This document shows positions 1 through 11,700 of a stretch of DNA of 64,000 bases, piece by piece; the stretch's first letter is position 1; every line of letters begins with the position of its first letter. This stretch comes from Spongilla lacustris (lineage: Eukaryota > Porifera > Demospongiae > Spongillida > Spongillidae), in assembly GCA_949361645.1 (NCBI GenBank), contig OX442432.1, positions 2,820,598 through 2,884,597 on the forward strand. Direction: 5' to 3'. Both the position numbers and the translations under genes were made by a program. The notes beneath the pieces are model-generated. The model did not search any database, was not told the origin of the DNA, and saw only the letters and a program-made list of their open reading frames with translations.

Positions 1-2
1 TA

Positions 3-95
3 CAATATGCTGCAAAGGAAGGTCATATTACTTGTGTGGAACGTCTCCTTTCCCCTCCTGGTATTGATGTGAACATTAAGAATAAGGCGACTTGC
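3..95 (+). pseudogene. ankyrin-repeat fragment at window edge
   Basis: The third forward frame reads an ankyrin-like segment (QYAAKEGHITCVERLL, then GIDVNIKNK), matching the ankyrin pattern A-A-x-x-G-H...V..LL followed by a D-V-N loop. The frame is open to the window edge, so an exon could continue upstream. No splice donor is evident right after the match, and a related scrap lies at 3,578. This could be a true exon of an ankyrin-repeat gene or a relic. The family call is fairly sure; the gene status is not. Confidence 0.45.
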
Positions 96-1159
96 TTCCT
101 GAAAGGGATTCATGATACTTGTTGTGTACACACTGGTCATGTAATTATCGTTTAATATACAGGGTGTTACACAAACACGGCAAATTGAATACAAACAGTT
201 AACTGTCTGATAATGGTTGTTTGAATTTCCATCATTAAAGGTAAAATGCTAGTGATAAAAAACTGATATCATGTTGTGGTATTGAAATATTGATTATGAT
301 GAGTGGTGCCTTCACCATTATACATGTACATGTACAAGGTGTAGCCGTTGCTGAGGAAGTTCAATTAGTAATTACACACATGTAGCTTAATTAATACTGA
401 GCAATTTGCATGTGCATATGGGATCAAACTCTTAAAATGCATAATGCATGCATCCAGGCCAGGCATGCAGTGTATATGTAGCATGGGACAGAGTCAATGC
501 ACATGTCAGTGGTCAATATTGACATTTGCCCGCCGGTCCCTATGCAAGTAGAAATTTCCCATTGGGCCAGTGATATGAGGACCCACGATAGTGGGTTACA
601 TGTATATGTAGGATTGGCAGTTGTCTCCAGGCATGTGTGAAATAATGGATGTGCAAATAATAATTGAAGTGGGGGAAACTGTACAAGTGCCCAATAGAGG
701 TCACGAGGTCAAGCTGACTAGTACTCTGAATCTTTGCATGCTACATTGCAACGGATACATCAAATGCAAGATCAATGAATTAAATATTGAACATTTCTGT
801 GTTGCCATATTTTGAATGAATTGCAACAATACTCCTGAAAGAGAAAAAAAAATTGAGGGGAGCATGTAAATCAAAAACGTCTCCATCGAGAAAATGATTT
901 CAGTGTTGGATGGGCTTGGGTAGAATTGGTGGTGCAAAATGCAAGGAAACTAGGTACAGTAGTGTTTCAGTGAGAATCCTACAACTCGAATGTATACACA
1001 TGTAGCAGTCCTTAATTTTTACAAATACATGTACATGTAGGCCGGCTTAGGACTGCTGTTGTGTACTATACCTTGTTTCTTTGCTTTTTGCACCCACAAT
1101 CCACTACACAAATCGCTTATGGAAGCATCATCATGCATCATTAGCATAATATCTCAAAC
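96..1159. other. no gene seen
   Basis: AT-rich sequence with scattered TACATGTA palindromes (about 320-340 and 1,022-1,042). The short open frames have no recognisable composition or motif. Nothing is annotated. Confidence 0.5.
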
Positions 1160-1900
1160 GATGAGTAAGCAGCCACCAAGAAAGAAAAGGAAAGTTTGAT
1201 GAAGAAGAGAAGCGTGAAAGGGTATTTGATCCAGATTGAACTTGGCCATGGGTTGCATTTGATGAAGGTTTTGCAATATGTAAAGATACAGCTGACAGAT
1301 GAGCTGTTGAATCAACTCAAATTTGTTCTGCTATGTACCTTAACCAACCCTGCCTATTTAGTTATTTAGTTTTTTTATGTTGGATAAACTGCGAATAAAT
1401 GCTTCATGATGAAAGTACAAAGCATAAGTTTTAGTGCATAAAGGCTTTCAAAGAGAATGCCAGTGCCATAAAACCTATGAAGCAAGTGGAGATGCAATTT
1501 GAACACTGTTGCATACTACATTGCAAAGAAAAATGAGTAGCCATACATATATACTGACTTTCCAGATTTAATTGCCTCTAATATACGTGTATGTACTGGG
1601 GGTCACAAATGCCAATATAGCTTGCAGTAGGTTTATATATGATGTAGCAAACAGATCAGCTTATTAAATTTAGAAGCTCAGGTCTTTTCAGTTATGATTA
1701 GGCAGGCTGACTGTACATATATTGAAAATGAACTGGTTTATGTGCTTGATGGCTGCCATACCCTGCCTATTTAGTTTTATGAACTGGGATATCTACATAT
1801 GGGTTGTTACATCTTTTATTGGCATTGAGGATGCAACCGTTAGAGCAGAAGGCATCCTTGAAACTGTTGATGCTTGGAGTGTTTGATAGATGTAAAAAGT
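1160..1900 (+). pseudogene. decayed hAT-type (TTF/DUF4371-like) transposase
   Basis: Broken forward frames give successive pieces resembling the N-terminal half of hAT-like transposases with a TTF zinc finger. There is a basic start (PPRKKRK), then an acidic-basic stretch (FDEEEKRER) after a frame change, then a W-P-W-V-A-F-D...C-K segment near 1,240-1,290. A tract recalling 'TAYYIAKK...' follows near 1,510-1,580, and FIGIEDATVRAEGIL near 1,820-1,870. Multiple stops and frameshifts rule out function. The order of pieces matches the family; the assignment rests on pattern memory only. Confidence 0.35.
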
Positions 1901-3577
1901 GATTGTACAGATGTGGTAGCATTCAATTCAGATAGCAAGGAAGGGGTAGATGCAAAGCTATGCCATTGGCTGTACACTGTCACTATAGCTATGATGCTGC
2001 TCATTGCCCTTGTTCGTTTGCATGAGTCAAAACTGAGACCAAAGTCCAAAGGCCTTCAGAGAACTGTGAAGATGTCACTTGGTGAGGTGTTGAAAGAGAA
2101 GGTTCTGAAACCAAAAAAAACCTTTCTGGTGCTTGATGGCTGCCATACCATTATCGAGCTTTACTCATTGCTGCTTGCCAGCACAGAGCAACCAAGAAAA
2201 TCGTCACCAACCCAGATTGGAAGGGCAAGCAATCTGATTAAGTTATGAAAGACTTCAAGTGCTCGCTGTTTATGTTTTTCATGTGTGACATATTCTGTAT
2301 TTGCTTTCATAACTAAGTCTTACATGTGTACCTTTCAAAAGATGACCTCGCAGTGGGTGAAGCATTAAAGAGGTACAAATGTACATGTATGTGTGTGAGG
2401 AAACCTATCTCTAAATCAGATTTACACACTGTAGGCCTGTACACTGTAGGAGATACATGTATGTTGCAAGGCCAGGTGATGGCTGATTTGATTGCTACCC
2501 CTGGAATTTACGATGGTGTAGAGTTGAATAATATAAATCCTACCCCAAGGGCAACAGAAACAAGGATGAGGGTGAAGGAAGATATTTGCACATCAAGTTG
2601 ACATCTTGATGATCGATCACCTTGAAGACTTGAGTCACGATAGTATCCTGGCATCTTTGATCCATCTCCATGTACATGTTACTTGTACATGGCCAAATCT
2701 TGACCACCATGATTTTTGTTCTAAGAAATCTTTCATTTAATCTGACAAACAGGGAGTTATTGCACTTTATAAGCACTAGCTACATCAGCATGTTTAGATG
2801 GACTTATGTTTCCTTGTTCAGTGAGTTTATTGGGTATAAGACATTTCCAGGAGAACAACATAAGGTTTGTGCAAACTTTTTTTCTTGACATTGTAAGGAC
2901 TTTCCTGCAGGCTTAGTGACCTTAATGGAATCCTACCATGCCCATAAGTATGCATGCAGCTTGCTGTGAAAGAGGATTTGCGTGCATAAATTGACATAAA
3001 AAATGAATGTGTGGAGGGCTTCAGTGAAAACACCTTATCACTGGAGGGACCACACCCAGATGTCCTTGATGCCAGTGATGCTGTGCACATATGGTGGGGT
3101 TCATATCTTCTCACAAAAAGAGGCATCCAGGGTTCAACCCCAACCAGGAAGTATAGTGCTAGAAGACTTGTGTGCTGAGCTTCAACAAATACAAATGTAC
3201 ATGTACATGAACACATGTATGAGGCAGGAGTAACCCATAATTCCTTCAGATAACCCAGATAACTCTAAATTCTACCAGACAATGAATCTCCATCTTGCTC
3301 GCATACAACTGTGTATGCACTGTACATGGATATTTTAAAATTAAATGTGTGAATGGTCAGCCAATACATGTAGCTCAAAGTGCTTTAATGTTGACCTATG
3401 CATACATACCATTTTAAAAATTGTATTCAGTAATACATACATGTACATATAACTAAAGGTACACATGTACAGATATGTACATTTGCAGCAATAGATGTAC
3501 AGTGTTGCAATAGTACAGATGCATGTATTCATGTTGACTGGAAAACTTCCACAACTCCAGGATAAAGTTGATACTCC
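1901..3577. other. gene-poor stretch, two unrecognised ORFs
   Basis: Contains open frames at 1,874-2,248 (124 codons) and 2,326-2,601 (91 codons), both forward, with no family I recognise. The phrase 'gtgcttgatggctgccat' occurs at about 1,743 and again at about 2,130, so part of this stretch is internally duplicated. The first ORF may be the continuation of the hAT relic. Repeated acatgt motifs occur at 3,190-3,240 and 3,430-3,500. Confidence 0.3.
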
Positions 3578-3643
3578 ATTACACTACTTGTGTGGAATGT
3601 CTCCATTCTGCTCCTGGTATTGATGTAAACATCACGAAGTTGG
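3578..3643 (+). pseudogene. second ankyrin-repeat scrap
   Basis: Reads T-C-V-E-C-L-H-S-A-P-G-I-D-V-N-I, close to the piece at 3-95 in both protein and nucleotide sequence. This suggests a duplicated and decayed ankyrin exon. It has no open flanking frame. Confidence 0.4.
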
Positions 3644-4655
3644 TGAGTTGGTCCAATGAATATTAAAACAAATATTGCTGTGCATGTATTAATAATCCAG
3701 ATGCATGTCCCTTAGGAATGGATACATGTAGATGCATGTGGTAATTAAAGTATGGGGGAGGTATGTACATGCCTTTAGGAACAGTGCAAGGGATGTAGAC
3801 CTGTGAGCAAGTGGTACAGTTTTTTGTTTATAAGCAGGTGTCTAGTTCTTTAAATGCCCATGCAACGCTCGGAGCAGAGGCATGGAGGACTATCTTCCAT
3901 TTGCCATTCTTTTTCAGCACCACCCCAGCACCGCCAGACCAGATTTTGTAAACTTTTTTTAGAAGAGGACAAGAAAATTCATGATCAACACTTAATTGTA
4001 TATGCCTTAAATTTTTTGAATAGATTTAAATTTACACGTACATTTACATGATAATACACAATGAACATCTTATTAACAATGAGGCACGCACCCCAATATT
4101 TCAAAGCATTTGTGCAGATCTTCGCTAGTGCTTTACTATCAGTTTGTGTGAGCAGCTTTAATTTGTAGCTAGACAAGGATTGAAGGCATCATTTAGCTGT
4201 CTGTATTGTTATGAAGGGCTTTATTTAGCTCACACTTGTACAACATGCTGTCATTGGGCTCACCATGCCAGAGAACAGAGAAGAACAGAAATACAAAATT
4301 GAATATGTTATTACATAGAATCAGTCATGCACTTGTACATGTCGTACTAGAGCTGCCCGACAACTTGTGTTGCGCTTCCTAGCAGTGAATTCAATTCCTA
4401 CCAGGTTACCATGCATTCATGTTCATTAACAACTGTTGCTTTCATCAAATCACATTTGCAATGGTATAGAAAACTTTGCACTGAATCATTTTGGCTGATT
4501 CAAGTATAAAATCCCTGCACACCTCATAATGGCTTCTAACCTTTGGAGTCTAAAGAAGAGGCATTAGTTGCAGTGACGTATAGAGCGTGTTACTGTGTAG
4601 TTTGGCGTGTTCGTTAGGGAGTTTGTCCAAACTATTCGGCGGCATCATTGTGACG

Positions 4656-4658
<3 letters not shown>
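3644..4658. other. no gene seen
   Basis: Open frames are short and unrecognised. No repeat structure stands out apart from isolated acatgt motifs. Confidence 0.5.

Positions 4659-4688
<30 letters not shown>
4659..4688 (+). repeat. poly-G run of 30
   Basis: Thirty consecutive G. Similar runs of 14 to 30 G or C recur through the window (15,796; 16,072; 16,983; 18,661; 52,168; 53,251; 54,551; 58,742). The length is likely approximate because such runs assemble poorly. Confidence 0.9.
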
Positions 4689-4690
<2 letters not shown>

Positions 4691-4738
4691 GACTCCAGTG
4701 GCAGCAGTTCAGAACTTCAGACTCCTTTTGGAAAAGTA

Positions 4739-4775
4739 GTGTGACGAGATAGCGTGGCAGCAACTTAATAGCAGC
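4739..4775 (+). repeat. 37-bp dispersed repeat, copy 1
   Basis: An exact 37-bp match starting GTGTGACGAGATAGCG occurs here and at 52,611-52,647 in the same orientation, with unrelated flanks. It may be the end of a mobile element (the TGTGACG start recalls an LTR edge), but no full element is visible. Confidence 0.7.
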
Positions 4776-4795
4776 AGCCTGATGGGCATAAACGA

Positions 4796-4945
4796 AAGAT
4801 CACATGAGCATAGAGGGGAGATCACATGGGCATAGAGGAGAGATCACATGAGCATAAAGGAGAGATCACATGGATATGGAGCAGAGATCACATGGGCATA
4901 GAGGGGAGATCACTTGGGCAAATTGGGAGAGATCACGTGGGCATG
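4796..4945 (+). repeat. minisatellite, about 22-bp unit
   Basis: Head-to-tail copies of a unit like gagatcacatgggcatagag with small changes. It lies between the 37-bp dispersed repeat and the orphan phosphatase exons. Confidence 0.8.
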
Positions 4946-5109
4946 GAAGCACATGGGCAGTTGGAGGGATGGTGAGAAAAGAACATTAACATAATTATAA
5001 TTACATTTTATTGCACGTATGTTTTGTTTTGAATCTGCATTTGGATTGCTTTCAATTTCAACATCCTTATAACCTTCACTACAACTTCCAAGCAAGCACA
5101 TATGCACAC

Positions 5110-5235
5110 CTGGAATTCTTTGTCCACTCTCTCACTAAGGTTTGGTATGCCATCCTTCAGTTGCTGGGCAGATAGCTGAGTGTTCCCATACAACATGGCA
5201 TGGAGGAGGACTTCATAAATGAACCTGTACTGCTC
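5110..5235 (-). pseudogene. orphan tyrosine-phosphatase exon (end of a PTP domain and linker)
   Basis: A 42-codon frame flanked by an AG acceptor (5,236-5,237) and a GTGTGC donor. It begins EQYRFIYEVLLHAMLYG, the helix that follows the 'VQT' loop at the end of a PTP catalytic domain. It is a relative of the D1-D2 linker exon of the neighbouring RPTP (8,880-9,029, starting [10 protein letters not shown]). No phosphatase continuation is found below 5,100. It is probably the remnant of a tandem RPTP copy lying 3' of the intact gene, or the last visible part of a rearranged gene. Confidence 0.55.
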
Positions 5236-5344
5236 CTGGGAGTGGAGAGAGGGAGGGGATGGAAGGTGATGGGGGGAGGGAAGAGAAGGTGATGGGGAGG
5301 GGACTGGAGGGAAGGTGATGGGGTGAGGAAAGGTGGTACAGTAC

Positions 5345-5412
5345 CTTGGTCTGCACACAGCTGCTTCTCTCAGCGCCCTCATGGCACATATACTCCTGCA
5401 CGTTGAGAGGTC
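5345..5412 (-). pseudogene. orphan PTP exon ending in VQTK
   Basis: Upstream partner of the 5,110-5,235 exon on the minus strand, separated from it by a short (about 109-bp) G/A-rich intron. One frame ends C-V-Q-T-K immediately before a GTAC donor, so the splice would give VQTK-EQYRFIY as in PTP domains. Another frame reads M-R-A-L-R-E, so the exon may carry a frameshift. No catalytic P-loop exon was found between 5,413 and 6,460. Confidence 0.45.
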
Positions 5413-6059
5413 TTTTGGCTGACACTTCCTTATTTCCAGTACTTGTTTACAAATGTTTGGTCAATAACACTGTGTTGTTAGATTTTCAATGCTGCATACT
5501 GTTAATGTTAAAAAAATTGGAAAATCACAAAAATGTTGGGACAAGTATAATCATTTCCACAAATCCTACTACCTCACCTGCACGGCAACCAATTTTATTT
5601 TAATATGTAAACCACCAAGAAGTTTTTTTTTAAATCATACAAATACTTGTACGCCCTTTTGTCGAGAAGGAAACAACTTACCTGTATGGTATTGAGCATG
5701 AGATTTACCATTTGTCTTACAGATGCATCCCACTTGCCATATGTATGAGGCTGGCACAAAACAAGAGACCAACTGTCACTCGGATTGCATAATCAGCCAT
5801 GTTAAATTGACCATGGTGCCTTAAAGGTCACTCCCACTTGGGATCATTCAGGGATTGCTCACCCTAATGTGACACCACTGAACTCTGTACCCTGTTCCTC
5901 TGCTGTGCTAGTGAGGTGGCTGCTAATGCTGAAGAGAAGCTGATATCTGCACTTCTCCAAACAATTCTAATTAGCTATAGGCCCTAATCTTTCTAAAAGA
6001 GCTTGGTCACATAATCAAGTGACGGAGGAACCAAGATCATTCAGTTTCATCATGCTAAG
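5413..6059. other. no gene seen
   Basis: AT-rich spacer between the orphan phosphatase exons and the 40-bp minisatellite. No P-loop (HCxxGxxRT) or W-P-D motif was found on either strand. Confidence 0.5.
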
Positions 6060-6395
6060 TACCCAATGGTGACCATCATCACCATTGGCCCCCTGTAGGC
6101 CCAATGCTGACCATCATCACCATTGGCCCCCTGTAGGCCCAATGGTGACCATCATCACCCATTGGTCCCCCCTGTAGGCCCAATGGTGACCATCATCACC
6201 ATTGGCCCCTGTAGGCACAATGGTGACCGTCATCACCCATTGGCCCCCTGTAGGCACAATGGTGACCATCGACATCATTGTAATGGGGACTACCATCCGT
6301 TGGATGGGTTACATGCCCCATTGGCTCCTGAGACCCTAGGGAGTGGACAAGTGGGAGGGGCTCAGTCCAAGAGCATGAATAGAAGACCATTAATT
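6060..6395 (+). repeat. 40-bp CCATTGG minisatellite, locus 1, with conserved flank
   Basis: About five copies of a roughly 40-bp unit containing cattggccccctgtaggc and caatggtgaccatcatca. The same unit occurs at 17,469-17,740 and 50,611-50,850. The right flank here (ggagtggacaagtgg...gagcatgaatag, to about 6,395) is also present beside the 50-kb locus, so a larger unit than the array itself has moved or been duplicated. Confidence 0.85.
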
Positions 6396-6464
6396 TACGC
6401 ATAATATAATAATATTACACAACAGCAACATTTGAGGATATCATCTTCCATAGATGTGATGGTC

Positions 6465-8767
6465 TCAGGAACACTCCATGATATTGGTGTATGCACCATA
6501 GTGGCCAGCATTCTGAGCAAGAACCTCATGACAGTAAACATATTGGGCCTGGGGAGGAGGAGGGGTGATATGATTATGAGAATGGAAATGAGAGAGGGGA
6601 AGAAAGTGGCATCAAGGGTCAATGGTATGCATGTTCTTACCCTGAATATATGTGTTACTTATACCTGTAATATTGTGTTACTGCAATTATGGGGTATTGT
6701 GCTTAGGATCTCTGCATACACTGCTGTAAACTGAAAACAGCTGCAAAGTGTCCTTTCCATTGCAGGAGGTCTAACAACCACAAAACATAAAGTGATCAAG
6801 CAGCGCTAGTCTGGTGTTAAACAGGGTAGTCCCCAGCCCTAAACTGTGCACTTCTCTGTGATTGCATACTGAGTGTAAGTTTATATGCACAAATCAAATC
6901 AATCGGAATGGGTTATTTTTTGAATAAAAACTAATATATAAATACCGTCTGAGAAACTTCATAGCCCTAGCAACGTAAGTGCTGAATATAGGACTACAAT
7001 ACTTTTCATTGCCAAACCCTTGTTCCTTTCCTTTGCACCTTCATATCCTACATACCACTAACTTTCTCTTATTACTTGTATAATGGAAAGGAACAACCAG
7101 CAGAGTGTAATCAGAAACATATGACCTGTTACTGATCCCTCTTGATGCCCTTACCACATCCTGCACAAGACCAGGTCTGGCTATCCTGGAGAACTTCACC
7201 CGCTGAAAGACATCAACCACTCCCTCTGTCTTCAACCTCTCCAACTCTGAGTACATGGTGATGAATGTTCCTGTGCGACCTACCCCATCACTGTGAGGAG
7301 TGTGAGGTGTGAGGGTGTGATGAGGGGATCGGGTGTACATACTTGCAGTGGACAACAATAGGTTTGTTCCCTGTGCTGATCTGGGTCCTGGTGAGGGTGT
7401 CCATCAGCTCCACCACTGAAGCTGTGTTGGTGGGCTTTCCATGCTCAGGCCATTCTGTGTAGTGAAGCTGGGTGACCACAGTGTCCTGTTCCTCACTCTG
7501 AAGGATGGGAGTAGGGGAGGGAGGAGGGGAGGGGGGAGTGGGAGGGAGGGAATGGTAAATGGAGTAAATGATTCAATACAAAGGAATTAGATCTTGGTGG
7601 GTGGGGAGAGAGGTGGAATATATGAAGGTAATAATAAAGGCACCAAGCTGGCAGAGGCCATGCTAAGGGGTGATGCTAAAGCTAGGAGATCAATTCAATC
7701 AGCAGTACATATTTTAGTGAGTGCGTACATACTATTCTTGAAACAAAACCAAATGTTCACTGTTATTTACTAAATGCCCCTACCCCCACTTTTGGTTAAC
7801 TCATCCAATAAGTTCCAACTCCTCTGCAGCCATATGTGTAGAACATTCACATATAATGCAGCTTGTATATGTTCACTGTTATTTATATGGAAAAATATAT
7901 GCCCCTCTCCCGCTTGTGATTAGTTCATCCAATGAGTTAAATTCTGACTCCTTTGCAGCCATACATGTATGTGTGTACCTCTTATTATTTAAAGGCATGA
8001 CAGACAATGATCTTGAAATATTTAGAGCCCACCACTAGTGTTGGGACATGTACCATTCCAGAGCATCTCTGGTGCCCACTCACCACTGCACAGCTATAGC
8101 CTCCTACCTTCTCCCTTATGGCCACCCACCACTGCACAGCTATGGCCTCCTACCTTCTCCCTCATGGCCACCCACCACTGCACAGCTATGGCCTCCTACC
8201 TTCTCCCTCATGGCCAATGTCCTCACTTCATAGCTATCATAGAGCAGCTGTGATTGCAGTGTGACAGAGATGCTGCCATAAGAGACAGCTGTTCCTTCCT
8301 CTGTGGACCAGTAGCAGTAAGAGGATTCACTACCTTCCTCTGTCAGAGGACACAACACGACGATGACCCTGCTCTTGAACTCCCACACCATCCTCCAGAA
8401 GTCTTCCACTGTGTTCTGGAGGGGACCCTGGGTGGCTATGTAGGCATTACGCTGCTTGTAACCCTGTGGTGAGGGGACCGGAGCAGTTCAAATGTGTCAT
8501 CGTAGTATCCTGACATATCCCTTACATTCACAAAGCTGGCGTTGATGTAGTCAGAGCCTTGCACCAGGCCAGCCATGCTGCCTGTTGGCACTGTCCTCAG
8601 AACAACTCTGCTGGCGTTATCTGTGGGCGAGGCATGTGATCCCAGCTCATACCATATATGGACATACATGGCAGCTTGTTCTCATAGCGGTTTTTTGTCC
8701 TGTTGAATGGCTCCGCCCCATAGGAACACTCCCCCAAAGTTGGCTTATGACTTACCATGTCCAGAAG
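6465..8767 (-). other. RPTP membrane-distal domain D2 (probably non-catalytic)
   Basis: Six exons. The first carries [12 protein letters not shown], the next YINASFVN, and the third an uninterrupted [19 protein letters not shown]. The W-P-D loop reads W-P-E-H-G, and the P-loop, split across an intron (7,343 / 7,290), reads H-C-N-D-G-V-G-R-T-G. The nucleophile Cys (codon 7,345-7,347) and the Arg of Cx5R are kept, but the general-acid Asp is Glu and the S-A after Cys is N-D. D2 domains of known RPTPs are often inactive with similar changes, so a regulatory role is the likely reading. The C-terminus is a short exon starting AQYVYCHEV and ending E-C-S-stop. Confidence 0.85.
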
Positions 8768-11700
8768 CTAAAAACACATACATGTATATACATACAGAGG
8801 TACAACATACACACACACAGACACATACACACAATAAAGCCAGGACCCATTCATAAAGTACATTACATACACATCATACCGAGAACTGTTCCTGGAAGCC
8901 ACTAACAGTTTTCCCGGGCTTGGTCTTGGAGAGGGAGTTAATGGAGATCCTGAGGTTAGTCACACTGATGCCTGTGTCCCCACAGGTTATGTACTCATCA
9001 AGGGCATCATGGATGAAGGTGTACTGGGCCTGAGGTGGGATGGGGAGGAGGAGTAAGCTGACTGGAAGGGGGAGGAGGTACCTGTGTTTGAACCATCTGC
9101 ACACGCATCCTTCTCATCTCCTTGACAACCTCAAATACACTGATGCATGTCTCTGACCTCATCCTGGCTAGGAGTGTGTCCAGTACTATGAACATTCCCG
9201 TACGCCCCACCCCAGCACTGCAGTGGACCAGAAGGGGAATCCCCTTGCTCTTGTCGTGGGCTTTCTGTACTCTCCTCACAAAGCTGAGGATGGAGGTGGC
9301 AAACTGGTGTGCCCCATGGTCTGGCCAGGATGTGTATTGGTAGTGAGTCACCTGGAGAATGACCAGGTCCGGTTCCATCTTCTGTGTAGTGCATGATAGT
9401 AATTGTGTGATAAACTTAATTAATATCAGCATTGTAAAAACTTACACTTTTCAAAGCAAACCTTCTGATGTTGTAATCAGCAAGGGTCATGATGGAGGTG
9501 GTTGTTATGGTGATGATGTCTGTGTCATAGACTCCTCCCACTTCCTCAGCCCAATAAAATTTGTTCTGTTGATACACATAGTTAAGTTCAACCATTCTAT
9601 CATGCACACACTCACACATAAAGAAGCACTTTCCCATAAGATGGTACATGTCGGTAATTATATTCATGTCTTACCTTGCCAGCTTCAACACATTTACTCA
9701 GCATCACTATGGTTTCAATATGCTGCTCCCAAACCATCCTCCAAAAGTCACAAACTGTGTTCTCCTTGGGACCTAGTGACAGAGCACAAGAAGTCCCAGT
9801 GTGAGGAATGCCTAGGAATAGACTAACCTTGGGTGGCTATGTAGATGCCATGATGGTAGCCCTGTGAGAGAGATGAGGGTGGAGGGGGGGAAGGGTGAGG
9901 GTGGAGGGGGGGAAGGGTGAGGGTGGAGGAAGGGAGAGATGAGGGTGGAGGGACGGAGAGGTGAGGGTGGAGGGATGGAGAGGTGAGGGTGGAGGGAGGA
10001 GAGGTGAGGGTGGAGGGAGGGAAGGGTGAGGTTGAAGGGATTCTGGCTTCACTTCTCTCTACTAAGACCTGTTATCATGTGCCTTCATGGTTCACACTCA
10101 TCATACCACAGGCCACAACATCTATTTCAATCATCCATTGACCTTGCAATTGCTGACAGCAAGGTCAACCCCTCAGATCAGGTATGTAAAACGTTTTCAT
10201 TCATTTCATTATTTCTTTATTTTTGGTTCCTCAGAAAAAAATTGAGAATGGAGGGTCGGAAGAGATGAGGGTGGAGGGAGGGAGAGGTAAGGGTGGAGGG
10301 AGGGGGAAATGCTTACATCTATGTGGCTGGCATTGATGTAGTCAGAACCTTCCACTCCTGGTATCTCCTTCAGTTTCACTCTGTTGTCATCACCTTTGAA
10401 GGGAAATGGTTGATCAATCTGTGTGGTGAGCTTATTTCTAATAACTGACATGGCAAAATGTTTCCAAATCTGTTTTTGCGTGTATTGCATTCAAGGGCAG
10501 CTACAGAAGAAACCTCTGGTATGACATCACACAGCTGCAAACAGAGGGAGCATGAGCACAGCCATAGACCTAAGGACACACCTCCCCATACCTGGTGGTA
10601 CTCCAGTTCAAATCCCCTGTCTCCATTCATGTGCATGTGGTGAACATGTTCATGGAAAGTGGCCACAGAGATGAGCAGTGTGGGGTCATTAGGAGGAGGT
10701 GGAGGGGGATCAGTTTGAAGAGGTGTGGAGGGGAGAGGAGGGAAGTGGAGGGAGGTGTTAGAGAGAGGTGAAGAAACGGCAAGAGGAGGAAGAGTTGGAG
10801 AGACCAGTAGTGGAGGAGAGGTGGGGAGGGGAGGAGGAGAGGTGAGGAGAGGGGAGGGGAGATTGCGGTAGAGAGAAGTTGTGCTTCTACTATTAATGAC
10901 AATCTGATTCGTAGGAGGTGGGTGTGTTCTCTTCCCACTATCAACTTCACCAGGAATGATGTCATACACAACATGATCATCAGGTACAAGTACCCGTTCA
11001 TAGCTGACATCATTTTGTACATGTATCCTGTAGTAGCAGACATTTTCTATGGACTTGTCTTGGGGCTTGGCATCAGGTGATGTATTTCCTATTACAAATC
11101 TTCCCTTCCTCTTTGACCTAACAACCAAATGCAGTTTAATTTATGCAACAACATGCAATAACTAACCATAATATGAGAATGATAACTATTATGGTAAATA
11201 CTACTAGGACACCCAAGATGCCTCCAATAAAAGCCCCAGCAATAGGTCCAATTGCCAAAGAGCTACCAGAAGCAGCAGTGGGAGGTGTTGGACCTGTTGT
11301 GGGGAGTGAATTTGTGCTAACTGTACTGGTGGGACCTGTGGAGGTGTGCATGTGAGTGTCACATGACAGTGCATGCTCTGATAGGTCCTTGCATCAGATA
11401 TGTTAAAAAATGATTAAACTACAGTTACAAGATATAAAAAACATTCTCTCTGAGTCTAAAGTTGCTGGTGTATAGGATTTGAAGGCAATGGTGGTGTAAA
11501 AAAGGAAGGGAACAAGGGATCAACGATGATACGAATTTTTTTAATAGTCCTATATTTAGCACTTTTTAATAGTCCTATATTTAGCACTTTTGTAACACGT
11601 ACATTTTACGTTGCTAATGATTCACCAAACTATAGCTATAGAGGGACATGTATGGTTCCCCAAACTACAGCTATAGAGGTGGACATGTATGGTTCACCAA

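Noticed and set aside
1160..1200. Start of a nuclear protein with a PPRKKRKV signal
   Set aside because: The frame stops after 12 codons, and the downstream frames resemble a decayed transposase.
5110..5412. Third PTP domain of the same RPTP
   Set aside because: The RPTP already ends with a natural C-terminal exon and stop at 6,465, and no P-loop exon lies between.
9837..10052. Ser/Pro-rich minus-strand ORF in the RPTP
   Set aside because: It is the translated intronic G/A minisatellite beyond a good splice acceptor.
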